From the NCBI GenBank assembly GCA_023417785.1, contig JAEZEH010000151.1:1-64000 (forward strand): a DNA stretch of 64,000 nucleotides, read 5' to 3'. Source of the stretch: Bacteroidota bacterium. Its GTDB lineage: Bacteria > Bacteroidota > Bacteroidia > Cytophagales > Cyclobacteriaceae. Made by a program: the position numbers and the translations under genes. This document shows positions 42,886 to 52,327 of this stretch, in pieces (within the stretch, counting starts at the first letter, position 1; each line of letters begins with the position of its first letter). The notes under the pieces were generated by a model. The model made no database searches. It saw only the letters and a list, made by a program, of their open reading frames with translations, and was not told where the DNA came from.

Positions 42886-45165
42886 ATGAGGCGGCACCTG
42901 ATTTCGTTTTTTGTTTTGCTTTTTGGGATTAACAGCCATGCACAGGTGCTGATGACAGGAATGGTGAATGACGATACGGGCGAGCAATTGCCATTGGCTC
43001 ATGTGATCGTGCTTCCTGACTCCGCTACAACTACCACTGATAGTGATGGCGGGTACAAGGTCCGGGTCCCTCCCGGAAAGAAAACGATTCTAGTGTCATT
43101 TGTAGGCTACGCAGCGTTCAGGCTTTCTTTTGAGCTTCGGAAGGACACGGTCGTTAATGTCACTTTACGAGGAAAATCCAGCCAGTTAGATGAAATTGTC
43201 ATTTCCGGCGAAAGAAATTATCAGGAGGAGAATTTTGATGCAAACCGTACAAGTACCTATGTACTAACCCAGGATGACATCAACGCAATTCCCGTTCTGG
43301 GCGGAGAGGCGGATGTAATTAAAACCCTGCAACTCCTGCCGGGAACACTTAAAGGTGTTGAGGGCACGTCCGATTTGTTCGTACGCGGTGGGGCGGCGGA
43401 CCAGAATCTTGTGTTGCTCGATGGCGCGCCCGTGTATAATACATCCCATTTGTTTGGCTTTCTTTCCGTCTTCAATCCCGATGTTCTTGAAAAGGTTGAG
43501 GCCATCAATGGTGGCTTTCCCGCCCATTTTGGTGGCCGGCTATCATCTATTCTTGATGTCCGGTCGCGGTCAAACCTCGCGTCTCAAACGCGGCTTTCGG
43601 GAGACATTGGTCTGATAGCGTCCCGGCTGTTTATTGAGCAGCCTGTTGTGAAGGACAAGGCGAGTTTCTGGATTGCTGCAAGGAGAACGTATATTGACCG
43701 GGTTGTGAAGGCTGTCGGAGAAGAACTTCCTTATTTTTTCTATGATTTGAATGCGAAAATCATCCTGAAACCCTCCCATAAAGATCATATAGAGATCAGC
43801 TATTATGGTGGAGAAGACATACTGGATTGGTTTCGTGATCGAAATAACGATGGCGATGGCCTTCTTACCACATTCAAGTCAGGCAACACCACTCAAGCGC
43901 TGAAGTGGACGCGATACGGTTCTGGAAACTGGAGTTCCGACCTCTCGATTTTTCGCACAACCTATAAGTACGACATCCGAAATTCGTTCGAGGAAAATCA
44001 ACTTGTTGCACTTTCCGACATTGAAGACTATGGGGGAAGATTCTCGGTCACACGCGATTCGCTTCCGGGAAACGGTACCTTTAAGGCGGGTATCGATTGG
44101 ATCCGTCACGAAGTAAGTCCCAACGTAGTTAATACTGCAGGATCTGTCTCCGAATGGTTCAAGTCCAGTTTATCCGATGGCAGAACTGCCCAGGAAGCTG
44201 CAGCTTATGGTGAGTATGAATGGTCAGCGGCACGCGGACTTCGAATCAACGCAGGCGTTCGTGTTTCGGCGGGTGTCGTCGCAAGGAAAACGTACACCTT
44301 TCCTGAACCAAGGCTTTCGCTCCGCTATGAGATTTCTGAAGACGACGCGTTCAAGCTAAGTTATTCGCGGATGGCTCAGTATGTGCACCGGATCTCGAAT
44401 TCAGCAGTCACCTCCCCGACTGACATATGGTATCCTGTAACGGATAGTATTGTTCCGCAATCATCGCATCAGGTAGCGTTTGCGTTCCAGAAGCGACTTT
44501 CCAGAAGTGGATTATATCTGAGCAGTGAAATATATTACAAGACCATGGCGGATCTTATCGGCTATGAAGAAGGGACTAATCTTTTTCTGAATTCCGACTT
44601 TGAGTCAAGTCTCATTCAGGGTCAGGGCCGGGCCTACGGCTTCGAATTGCTGATCCGGAAAGATATTGGAAAACTAACGGGATGGCTAAGCTACACCCTG
44701 TCGTGGTCGTGGCGCCAGTTTGATGATATTAGTAATGGCGAATGGTTTCCGGCGAGATATGACCGGAGACATAATGGTGCCGTTGTATTCCAGTACGCAT
44801 TCAGCAGGAGGTGGTCAGCCTCGGCCGTATGGGAGTATATTTCGGGCTCCCGGTTTACACCGGTGATTGGACAGTATGCACTCCTCGCACCTTCCCTCAG
44901 TGGAGTGGATCTTATCCCCGTCTATTCCAGAATCAATCAGGCGAAACTTTCCGATACCCACCGACTCGATGTGGGTCTCAAGTTTCGGGCAAAACCCGCT
45001 AAGAGATTTCAGTGGCATTGGTTCGCAGGGGTTTATAATGTCTACAACCGGGCCAATCCGGTCGGGATCAACATCAAGCAGGACGAGACAGATGGATCAC
45101 TTTCTTATCAACAACCCGGCTTGTTCGGCTTGCTGCCTTTTATCAGTTACGGTTTCAAGATCTAG
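42886..45165 (+). CDS. TonB-dependent receptor with carboxypeptidase-like N-terminal domain
   Basis: The 759-residue outer-membrane receptor has a signal peptide (residues 1-19), a CarboxypepD_reg-like domain (about 20-105), a plug domain (about 115-230: DINAIPVLGGEADVIKTLQLLPG, SDLFVRGGAADQNLVLLDGAPVYNTSHLFGF), and a beta-barrel to the end. No TonB box is obvious by eye. It is shorter than SusC proteins and has no SusD partner. A DUF4249 gene follows 2 bases after the stop; this pair recurs in Bacteroidota. The imported ligand is unknown. A hairpin abuts the start codon. Confidence 0.93.
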   Translation: MRRHLISFFVLLFGINSHAQVLMTGMVNDDTGEQLPLAHVIVLPDSATTTTDSDGGYKVRVPPGKKTILVSFVGYAAFRLSFELRKDTVVNVTLRGKSSQLDEIVISGERNYQEENFDANRTSTYVLTQDDINAIPVLGGEADVIKTLQLLPGTLKGVEGTSDLFVRGGAADQNLVLLDGAPVYNTSHLFGFLSVFNPDVLEKVEAINGGFPAHFGGRLSSILDVRSRSNLASQTRLSGDIGLIASRLFIEQPVVKDKASFWIAARRTYIDRVVKAVGEELPYFFYDLNAKIILKPSHKDHIEISYYGGEDILDWFRDRNNDGDGLLTTFKSGNTTQALKWTRYGSGNWSSDLSIFRTTYKYDIRNSFEENQLVALSDIEDYGGRFSVTRDSLPGNGTFKAGIDWIRHEVSPNVVNTAGSVSEWFKSSLSDGRTAQEAAAYGEYEWSAARGLRINAGVRVSAGVVARKTYTFPEPRLSLRYEISEDDAFKLSYSRMAQYVHRISNSAVTSPTDIWYPVTDSIVPQSSHQVAFAFQKRLSRSGLYLSSEIYYKTMADLIGYEEGTNLFLNSDFESSLIQGQGRAYGFELLIRKDIGKLTGWLSYTLSWSWRQFDDISNGEWFPARYDRRHNGAVVFQYAFSRRWSASAVWEYISGSRFTPVIGQYALLAPSLSGVDLIPVYSRINQAKLSDTHRLDVGLKFRAKPAKRFQWHWFAGVYNVYNRANPVGINIKQDETDGSLSYQQPGLFGLLPFISYGFKI

Positions 45166-45167
45166 CT

Positions 45168-46037
45168 ATGGATAACTACCAACCGAATACTATACGAAAG
45201 ATGATTGCGGGATGGGTTGTTTGTGCCGTGCTGATCCTGGGTGCATGCATTCCGGAGCCCTTGGAGGTGTCGGGCATTCCGAAAGTCAAACCAGAAATTG
45301 TAGTGTCGTCACAGATAATTGCCGATCACTCGCTGGTCGTGTTTCTCACCAAAACATTCGGCGCCCTCGAAGCCAGCAATGAAAGCGATCCCGAAAGCGT
45401 TTTAAATCAGATTGCAGTAAATGATGCAGTAGTGACCGTTGAGCATAACGGCGCGATTGACACCCTCATTCGAATTGATACCGGCGCATATGGGGGAATA
45501 AATTTTACTTTCAGGGAAGGGGAGTTGTATACATTGCGTGTCGAAAGCCCGTCACTGGGGACCGTCACGGCAACCACAGAAGTAAAGCCGCAAATTTTGT
45601 TTGAGGAAGTGACTGGTGAGCTATACTACGATGGGTTCGATGATACACTGGCGCAGGTTTCTTACGCTTTCAATGATCCGTCGGAGAAAAATTGGTATAT
45701 GATTAACGTTCTCGAAGTTGATCACGCCGAGTTAGAGAACAACCTTTTGAATCCACGCGATTTTTCACGATTGCTTAATGACGAGGAGTTTAACGGCAAG
45801 CATTATAGTGAGGTATTCAGGATATTCCCGCGTGAATTCAGCCGGGGGGACACCATTGCCGTCTATCTTTCGAACATCAGCGAAGACTACTACAACTACA
45901 TGGAAAAACGACTCGGAAACCGGTTCGGAATTTTTGAATTTGTAAGCGAACCGGTGAATTACCGTACGAACGTAATTGGGGGCCGCGGGTTTTTTAACTT
46001 GTATTCTCCAGACATAAAGTTCCTGGTCCTGGAATAA
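45168..46037 (+). CDS. DUF4249 domain lipoprotein
   Basis: The 289-residue product starts with a lipoprotein signal after a short N-terminal extension (MIAGWVVCAVLILGACIPEP, acylated Cys near 27). The body is a DUF4249 domain: KPEIVVSSQIIADHSLVVFLTKTFGALE, then INDAVVTV-type strands, and a C-terminal GGRGFFNLYSPD segment. DUF4249 lipoproteins are encoded next to TonB receptors and are thought to act as their surface partners; that role is inferred, not shown. It starts 2 bases after the receptor stop. A stem-loop directly after the stop probably ends transcription. Confidence 0.9.
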   Translation: MDNYQPNTIRKMIAGWVVCAVLILGACIPEPLEVSGIPKVKPEIVVSSQIIADHSLVVFLTKTFGALEASNESDPESVLNQIAVNDAVVTVEHNGAIDTLIRIDTGAYGGINFTFREGELYTLRVESPSLGTVTATTEVKPQILFEEVTGELYYDGFDDTLAQVSYAFNDPSEKNWYMINVLEVDHAELENNLLNPRDFSRLLNDEEFNGKHYSEVFRIFPREFSRGDTIAVYLSNISEDYYNYMEKRLGNRFGIFEFVSEPVNYRTNVIGGRGFFNLYSPDIKFLVLE

Positions 46038-46064
46038 GAAAGGCCAGTCTGAGACCGGCCTTTC
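46038..46064. terminator. Bidirectional stem-loop between convergent genes
   Basis: GAAAGGCC..GTC, loop, GAC..GGCCTTTC form a stem of 11 pairs with one mismatch around a 3-base loop. The T-run is short on both strands. It starts right after the DUF4249 stop (46037) and could serve both that gene and the AsmA-like gene. Confidence 0.6.
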
Positions 46065-46196
46065 ACATAGTGGAGATTGGTTTTTGTTCAACTTCCGCGG
46101 TAATCCCAAAAACATTGCGGAAGGTAAACGTTGATCCGGTATACGTCGGTGAGGTAATCTCCGCTCACGTTTAAGCGAAGTTTACACCCGGTCAGT

Positions 46197-49148
46197 TTAC
46201 TTTTTCTTCTTCAAAAGACCTTTGATGGCATCCTTCGCCGCGTCAAGCTGTTGGGTTTGATTAGTCGTTTTCGTGGTATCTGTTTGTGTTGAATCTGATT
46301 TGCCCAGAATTCGACCCACCACTTTCTCGGCATCGGTTCCCTTAACAGCTTCCTGAATGGCTTTTGTGCCTTCTTCCTTTGCGGCCTCTTTAACGGCTTC
46401 CTTTACCTGTTCTTTTTGCTCGGTGGATATAAGTTTGAAGTTCGGATCATTCACTGCGCCGGTAATGCCAATATTTAGCGGAATATTCGAGTTTGGATCA
46501 CTTTTCCCGCCGGCGTATTGTGCCACAAGGCTATTGAACTGGGTTCCGAGTTTACCTGCAGGCACATCCATTTTCAAAGCATAGTCGATCGAACCATCAA
46601 GGCTGGTATTACCCGTTACGGTGGTTTTGTAACTACCCACTTTCACATCGAAGGGCTTAACGCTAAGTTTGCCACCACTTATCTCTGCCGACATCAATAC
46701 GTCTTTCAAGGTCACTTCGTTGGTGTCGTCTAATTTGGTAAGAGAGGTTATGCCTGAAACCAGCTTCGATTCCTTCAACGCTGCCTGCGCTATTTTGATT
46801 AATCCCGAGCCGTTAACGGTGCCAAGATTCGGCATCATGTTCTGAAGGAGTTCGCCGGATACTTTGAAGTCTGTCGAGAAATTGCCGTTAACTAATCCAG
46901 CAACTGGTGCGTAGGTCTGGACAAGGGAACTGGCATTCGCGGCTTGTTGTATGGAAACATTTTCGATGTTTAATCCCAGGTCATACTTTGGATGATTGAT
47001 ATCCCTCGTGTCGTAGGTTCCATTCACAACGAACCGACCTCCGAGCATAGTAAAACGCAATCCGCTCAGGTTTGCGATACCATTTCGAACGATAACGTCT
47101 CCGTTCGCATTGGTGATGTTGAAGTCCATCATCTGTACACGCTTGACATCTGATTTCAGAACAAAATCGATGTTCGCCGGAATCGGAATAATACCATAGG
47201 ACGTTGTATCGGCGGGTGTCGCTTCTTCCGAATCGGTCATGAATTCATTGAGATCAAGCAGATTTGAATTGAAGTTTACTACGCCCTTGATCGTTTCTTT
47301 GCCAAAAAGGTACCCGATGTAATTGTTGATCGAACCATTAACGGTGAAGTCACTTCTGCCCACAGTTCCTTTTACATCTTTTATGTCTATTTTTTTCGGA
47401 TCAAAGATCATCGATGCCTGAGACAGGGCAACTTCAGGGAGATCAGCGGTTACGTACTTGAAGTTAGTCAGCGACGCGCTTCCTGATGTTGGCAAACGCT
47501 CATATCGTTCGGCTTCCAGATCTGAATACTTCCCTTTGGTTTGCAGGTCGGCCTTTACTTTTCCGGCCAGCGACATGCCTTCAACAGGGAATATTTTCGT
47601 TATTTTTTCGAGGTCGATTCCACCGTTAGCTTTCAGATCCCAGGTATAATCGTCGAGGTTCTGCAACACCAGATCAGCACGAAACTTCTCATTATCCATC
47701 GTCATGCTGAAATCGTTCACATGTATAACAGTCTCGGCCATTCTACCGGAGCTGTTCTTGATATCGGAAGTGAATCGAAGATCCTCCATTGGTATGGGGA
47801 AGTCCGCTGATTTCACATAACCATTCGACAGCGCCATAGCTGCATCAATCGCCGGAATAGTTTTCTTGAGGCTGTCATATACTCCTTTGGCCTTTAGATT
47901 CACACTGTAGTTACCTTTCATGATCAGTCCTTCCATGGGAAACATTTGACTCAGCTCTGCCAGATTAAGTTTGGCGTCGATGGCTGCATCTATGTTCGTG
48001 GGATAAATCCGTGTGACCAATGCGCGGGCATTAACAGGGTTGTTCCCGAAGTCCATGTGGAGTTTCTTCAGGTCGATAACGGTATTGTCAATATTTCCGT
48101 CCTTGTTATCCACAAGGAGATCCATATTTATGTTGCTGACCGCCGTTGGCAGGTCAGGGTATTTGAACATCGCATTGTCGACTTTCAGATTGAGGTTAAA
48201 CGCCGGCATCTGATTATCACTGTACGTGCCCTTGACGAAACCGTTGAAGACGAGTTCCCCTTCGGTTTTGATCTTCTCAAAGTCCTTTGTATACATTCCC
48301 GGAACCAGCGACAGAAGGCTCTTGAAACTGTTTTCGGGGCTCTGGAATGTAAGGGCCATACCGAAATCATTTTCGTTCATCTTTAACCAGCCGTCGAAGC
48401 TCATCCCGAAATCGTTCACCTTGAGGTTGTTTTCTTTGAAGGTGTATTTCGAGTAGTCTTCACTGATGCTGATAACAGCGTCGATTTCAGCCCGTTTATT
48501 GGTCAGGTATTCCGTCCCGTCAAACGAGGTTGTTACCGAATCCGCAAGGGTTTGGGTTGTGAGATCAAACACATCCTGAGTGAAGTCTCCACTTCCAGTG
48601 TGGTTGAGTCCCTTGATTGTCAAATTATATGGAAGTGTTTGATCGTCATAGGTCAGATCACCATCGACGATTTCCCAGTGGTCTATTCCGAATGAAAAAT
48701 CTTCGCTTTCAGTAGTTGTAGTCGTATCTGCAGAAGGGATAGCAATGTCGTAGTTGGCCTGCCCATCTTTATTCACCTTGACATTTATCACTGGCCGTAT
48801 TAGTGAAATTCCTTTAACACGCATCTGGTCGCCGAAAAGAATATCGAACAGATTCACCTCAACTTCGAAACGCTCGGTAGCGAAAAGAACCTCACCTGCA
48901 AAGGGCTCGCGATTTACAACGCCGAGATCCTCCATCGATGCAGTAATATTCGGGAAGTTTCTGAAGACGCTTAGATCAAATTGATCAGCTTCAAAAATTA
49001 CATCTGCGTTGACCGACTTCGCGAGTTCTTTATCAATCGCGGCTTTGATGTCATCCTTAAAAAGTGGCGGTAAGATTATTCCTGCCAGCAGGAACAATAC
49101 AATTAAACCGGCAAAAACAATAAGTATCCACTTAAGTACTTTTTTCAT
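46197..49148 (-). CDS. AsmA-family protein
   Basis: The 983-residue product has one N-terminal membrane helix (VLKWILIVFAGLIVLFLLAGII) and then the long beta-rich body of AsmA-type proteins. The N-terminal AsmA block covers about 1-400 (KSVNADVIFEADQFDLSVFRNFPNITASMEDLGV), and the C-terminal AsmA_2-like block about 700-900 ends NIPLNIGITGAVNDPNFKL. The tail is Lys/Glu-rich. AsmA-like proteins form bridges for phospholipid traffic or help outer-membrane assembly. It is transcribed alone, with an exact -7 box at 49174-49181. Confidence 0.88.
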   Translation of the reverse strand: MKKVLKWILIVFAGLIVLFLLAGIILPPLFKDDIKAAIDKELAKSVNADVIFEADQFDLSVFRNFPNITASMEDLGVVNREPFAGEVLFATERFEVEVNLFDILFGDQMRVKGISLIRPVINVKVNKDGQANYDIAIPSADTTTTTESEDFSFGIDHWEIVDGDLTYDDQTLPYNLTIKGLNHTGSGDFTQDVFDLTTQTLADSVTTSFDGTEYLTNKRAEIDAVISISEDYSKYTFKENNLKVNDFGMSFDGWLKMNENDFGMALTFQSPENSFKSLLSLVPGMYTKDFEKIKTEGELVFNGFVKGTYSDNQMPAFNLNLKVDNAMFKYPDLPTAVSNINMDLLVDNKDGNIDNTVIDLKKLHMDFGNNPVNARALVTRIYPTNIDAAIDAKLNLAELSQMFPMEGLIMKGNYSVNLKAKGVYDSLKKTIPAIDAAMALSNGYVKSADFPIPMEDLRFTSDIKNSSGRMAETVIHVNDFSMTMDNEKFRADLVLQNLDDYTWDLKANGGIDLEKITKIFPVEGMSLAGKVKADLQTKGKYSDLEAERYERLPTSGSASLTNFKYVTADLPEVALSQASMIFDPKKIDIKDVKGTVGRSDFTVNGSINNYIGYLFGKETIKGVVNFNSNLLDLNEFMTDSEEATPADTTSYGIIPIPANIDFVLKSDVKRVQMMDFNITNANGDVIVRNGIANLSGLRFTMLGGRFVVNGTYDTRDINHPKYDLGLNIENVSIQQAANASSLVQTYAPVAGLVNGNFSTDFKVSGELLQNMMPNLGTVNGSGLIKIAQAALKESKLVSGITSLTKLDDTNEVTLKDVLMSAEISGGKLSVKPFDVKVGSYKTTVTGNTSLDGSIDYALKMDVPAGKLGTQFNSLVAQYAGGKSDPNSNIPLNIGITGAVNDPNFKLISTEQKEQVKEAVKEAAKEEGTKAIQEAVKGTDAEKVVGRILGKSDSTQTDTTKTTNQTQQLDAAKDAIKGLLKKKK

Positions 49149-49173
49149 ATGCTTTATTAAACTGAAAATCTCA

Positions 49174-49181
49174 CAAAATTA
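49174..49181 (-). promoter_or_regulatory. Possible -7 box TAATTTTG of the AsmA-like gene
   Basis: TAATTTTG on the minus strand matches TAnnTTTG exactly and lies 25 bases before the ATG. No TTTG occurs at the usual spacing; the nearest TTGG is 22 bases upstream, so this is only a partial promoter match. Confidence 0.4.
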
Positions 49182-49253
49182 TTCTCCCAAATTAACAACC
49201 GGGCCAACATCTTTTTTTGGAGTTTGTCACGGTATGTTACATCCGAAGTTCTT

Positions 49254-50690
49254 TCAAAACAACTTCAAAAACCAGTCCATTAGTCTGCGGGTACGTGCGG
49301 TGTACGGCGGATAGAACAATTTCACAGAAGTTATTCCCCGCTTCTGAATGAGTACCGGTTTCTCGTGCGAAAACGCAAGGAAGCCATGGTATCCATGCGC
49401 CTTACCCATTCCGCTTGTATTCACACCTCCGAACGGGAGGCCTTCATGGAGGAAATGGATGGCGCAGTCACGAATACATACTCCACCTGACGAAGTTTCA
49501 GCGAGCACCTTTTTGATAACCTTTTTATTGCGTATAAAGAGGTAAAGTGCTAATGGCTTCGGGCGGCGATTGATAAAATCAATTACAGCCTCAGCGGTTG
49601 TATAGGAAACTACTGGTAAAATCGGCCCGAAAATTTCCTCCTGCAGTACCCGGGCCTCCTCAGGAACTTTTGAAACAATTATCGGATGAAAATAATTTTG
49701 ATCCGTTGAAGTTTCTCCCGAAGTATGCACGGTAGCACCACGGTCGATCGCGTCCTGCAATACGCCAACAAGACGCTTATGATGTCGGTCGTTAACGATC
49801 CTGCAATAATCTGCAGATGCTGCAATTTTGCCAGTCTTTCCCCCGAAGTGTTTTAGTAATTTTTCCGATAAGGCGTTTATCAGTTCAGCTTGAACGGATT
49901 CATGGGCCAATATGTAATCAGGAGCAATACACGTTTGGCCGTTGTTAACAAATTTAGCGACGACAATCCGTTCGGCAGCTTCGTCGATGTTCACACCAGC
50001 GCCCACAACGCAAGGCGATTTTCCGCCGAGTTCAAGGGTAACGGAGGTCAGGTTTTCCGCTGCGGCCTTCATCACAATCTTACCCACTTCGGGGCTCCCG
50101 GTAAAAAAGATATGATCAAATGGTAAGCGGAGCAGCGCTTGAGATGCATCGATACCGCCCTCCACGACGGCAACTTCGTCGGGAGGATATAGTTCGCCGA
50201 CCATCTCACTGATTAGCCGCGATACATGTACAGTTACTTCCGACGGTTTTAAGATCACCGTATTCCCCGCCGCAAGGGCTGAGACCAACGGACCGGCCGC
50301 AAGCGCGAACGGGTAATTCCACGGCGCGATAATGAGGCATACACCTTTCGGTTCGTAGTGAATAGAGGAACGCGTACCCAGCATGGTCAGCGGGGCGTCA
50401 ACTTTTTTCGGTGCCGTCCATTGATCGAGCGATTTCAGGGCAAGCTTGATCTCACTCAGTACGTGAAAAATCTCGATGGCATCTACTTCGGCCGCGGGCT
50501 TTCTGAAGTCGCTGAAGGCTGCGTCGTGTATTCGCGAGCGGTTTTGCTTTATCCATAAGCGGAGCTTTTGCAGACGTTCCTTTCTGAGCATAATGCTCTC
50601 TGCGCGGAGTTGCAGCGACCGCGCGCGCTGTCGGAGAAACAGCGGTTCAATGCGTTTTTGTTCGGTCAATAGTTCGTCGCCTTCAGTCAT
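49254..50690 (-). CDS. Aldehyde dehydrogenase, class 3 type
   Basis: About 478 residues from the ATG at 50690; the frame opens at a TTG at 50708. It oxidises aldehydes to acids with NAD(P). Motifs: cofactor-binding IIAPWNYPFALAAGPLVSALAAGN, the catalytic Glu in TLELGGKSPCVV, and the catalytic Cys in FVNNGQTCIAPDY. The C-terminus SVKLFYPPYTARTRRLMDWFLKLF is the ALDH3-type ending, often linked to fatty or long-chain aldehydes and membrane association. It is transcribed alone and diverges from the transglutaminase-like gene. Confidence 0.93.
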   Translation of the reverse strand: MTEGDELLTEQKRIEPLFLRQRARSLQLRAESIMLRKERLQKLRLWIKQNRSRIHDAAFSDFRKPAAEVDAIEIFHVLSEIKLALKSLDQWTAPKKVDAPLTMLGTRSSIHYEPKGVCLIIAPWNYPFALAAGPLVSALAAGNTVILKPSEVTVHVSRLISEMVGELYPPDEVAVVEGGIDASQALLRLPFDHIFFTGSPEVGKIVMKAAAENLTSVTLELGGKSPCVVGAGVNIDEAAERIVVAKFVNNGQTCIAPDYILAHESVQAELINALSEKLLKHFGGKTGKIAASADYCRIVNDRHHKRLVGVLQDAIDRGATVHTSGETSTDQNYFHPIIVSKVPEEARVLQEEIFGPILPVVSYTTAEAVIDFINRRPKPLALYLFIRNKKVIKKVLAETSSGGVCIRDCAIHFLHEGLPFGGVNTSGMGKAHGYHGFLAFSHEKPVLIQKRGITSVKLFYPPYTARTRRLMDWFLKLF

Positions 50691-50796
50691 CACAAGTAAA
50701 GATTGCAAAACTTAACATACATTCCTGTGAAACATCCTTGTTTCCATGGCCATGCGCTGGTAAATTAATACCGGAATTATCATAAACACTGGGTGC

Positions 50797-51624
50797 ATGG
50801 TGCGGGTTTGTGTCTTTGTAATACTTTTTCTGCCGGTAGTTGCAGCGGGCCAGAACACGGCAAGCGGAAAACTGCACAGTTACTATACCCTCTACTGTCA
50901 GGCTGAGGGGAAACTCGCCCCATCGTACACACCATTTCATGAATTTGTCAGTAGACTCGAAAGCCGTCGCGCTCAGGCGAAAGACGATAAAGCTTTCATA
51001 CATCATGTATTTGTAAAAGCCCATCAACGTTTCTTCCGGGAATTCGAAGAGTACTCCTCGTTTGCTGACCTTGTTTCAACAGGTAAGTATAATTGCCTGA
51101 GTGGTACGGCACTGTTTGCGCTGTTGCTGGACCACTTTGTAATAGATCATCGCATCATCGAAACGAATCACCATATTTTTATTCTTGCCCAAACCAATGA
51201 GGGGTCAGTCCTTCTGGAGACCACCGACCCGGAAAAAGGTTTTATCGGTGATCCGGGGGCTATCGCCAGGAAGATTTCGGAGTATCAAAATGTCCGGCAG
51301 GAGAAGATGGAGAATTCAAAAATTTACCGCTTTCAATATCCCAGGGTGCACATGGATACGGTTTCGCTTACCGGTATCCTGGGTTTATTTCACTATAACC
51401 ATTCGATCGAGGCCCTCAATGAAGGTGATTTTAAGAAAGCTATCGCACATTTGCATCACGCGTTTCTGTTGCATCGTTCTGAGAAGCTTGAAACATACCT
51501 TGATCTGGTTTACTCAAGTGTATTATTCGAGGCCTCGCTCCCCCCGGAGATCAAGCACAACCATCTGGAGAAACTGCGTGTGCTGCGGGCCAAAAGACGC
51601 GCACGTGCCGGTACCGTTTTTTAA
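50797..51624 (+). CDS. Secreted transglutaminase-like protein of unknown role
   Basis: The 275-residue product has a signal peptide (MVRVCVFVILFLPVVAAGQ). The centre resembles the transglutaminase-like cysteine-protease fold. Cys100 sits at the start of a helix (GKYNCLSGTALFALLLDHF), His125/His126 in ETNHHIFILAQ and Asp144 in VLLETTDPEKGF, in the Cys-His-Asp order of that superfamily. The C-terminal third contains a TPR-like helical stretch (HYNHSIEALNEGDFKKAIAHLHHAFLLH). The fold call is by pattern only. The stop codon overlaps that of the convergent OmpA gene (TTAA at 51621-51624). Confidence 0.65.
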   Translation: MVRVCVFVILFLPVVAAGQNTASGKLHSYYTLYCQAEGKLAPSYTPFHEFVSRLESRRAQAKDDKAFIHHVFVKAHQRFFREFEEYSSFADLVSTGKYNCLSGTALFALLLDHFVIDHRIIETNHHIFILAQTNEGSVLLETTDPEKGFIGDPGAIARKISEYQNVRQEKMENSKIYRFQYPRVHMDTVSLTGILGLFHYNHSIEALNEGDFKKAIAHLHHAFLLHRSEKLETYLDLVYSSVLFEASLPPEIKHNHLEKLRVLRAKRRARAGTVF

Positions 51625-52316
51625 TTAGACAGGATACGAAGTTCGACACGTCTGTTCAGGCTATGTCCTTCCGGCGTTTCGTCTCTGGAGATTGGCATAG
51701 TTCCCCCAAATGCCCGGGTTTTGATCCGGCCGGAGGAAATTCCGCGACTGGTTAAGAACTTTTTGACCGCGTCTACCCTATCCTTCGACAACTTCATATT
51801 GTCACGGGAACTTCCCAGGTAATCCGTATGTCCTTCGAGTTGTATAATCATTTTGCTGTTATCCTTCATCATTTTCAGTACCACCTCAAGCTCGCCAAAG
51901 GATTCGGGGCTGATTCTTGATTTGGCCATTTGAAAGATCAGATTGTTGAGGCGTAATACCTGGCCCGGAGCGTGAGTTGAATAATTTCCCGCAGTCAGTT
52001 CGATGTTCATCACAACCTTTCCTGAATCATTTGCCTCGGAGGGGTCGAGCATGTACTTGGCGGGAAGATAACCGTCAGCTTCCACAACGATGGCGTATTT
52101 CTCGTTGTCGAACATCGGAAACGAGTATATGGAATTGTTGAGGGTTCCAATCCTGTTCCCGTAAGGGAGACTTTGGTATTGGATCCGGGCTTCCACGGGC
52201 TCTTTTGTTGAGGCGTTCACTATCATGCCTTCGGCGATGATTAGCGAGTCGGAGTATTGTCCGAATGCTGTGAGGAAAGTGAAAAGGCTAACTAAAGAAG
52301 CGTAAAATTTTTTCAT
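51621..52316 (-). CDS. Short OmpA-family protein
   Basis: The 231-residue product has a signal peptide (MKKFYASLVSLFTFLTAFGQ), a carboxypeptidase-regulatory-like beta domain (about 25-110: GMIVNASTKEPVEARIQYQSL, KYAIVVEADGYLPAKYML), and an OmpA domain (about 120-230) with IQLEGHTDYLGSSRDNMKLSKDRVDAVKKFLTSRGI. The last domain should bind peptidoglycan in the periplasm. It starts 11 bases after the stop of the larger discoidin-PD40-OmpA gene and shares its last two domain types, so the two look like a functional pair from one transcript. Confidence 0.88.
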   Translation of the reverse strand: MKKFYASLVSLFTFLTAFGQYSDSLIIAEGMIVNASTKEPVEARIQYQSLPYGNRIGTLNNSIYSFPMFDNEKYAIVVEADGYLPAKYMLDPSEANDSGKVVMNIELTAGNYSTHAPGQVLRLNNLIFQMAKSRISPESFGELEVVLKMMKDNSKMIIQLEGHTDYLGSSRDNMKLSKDRVDAVKKFLTSRGISSGRIKTRAFGGTMPISRDETPEGHSLNRRVELRILSN

Positions 52317-52327
52317 GGCGTCAGGAG

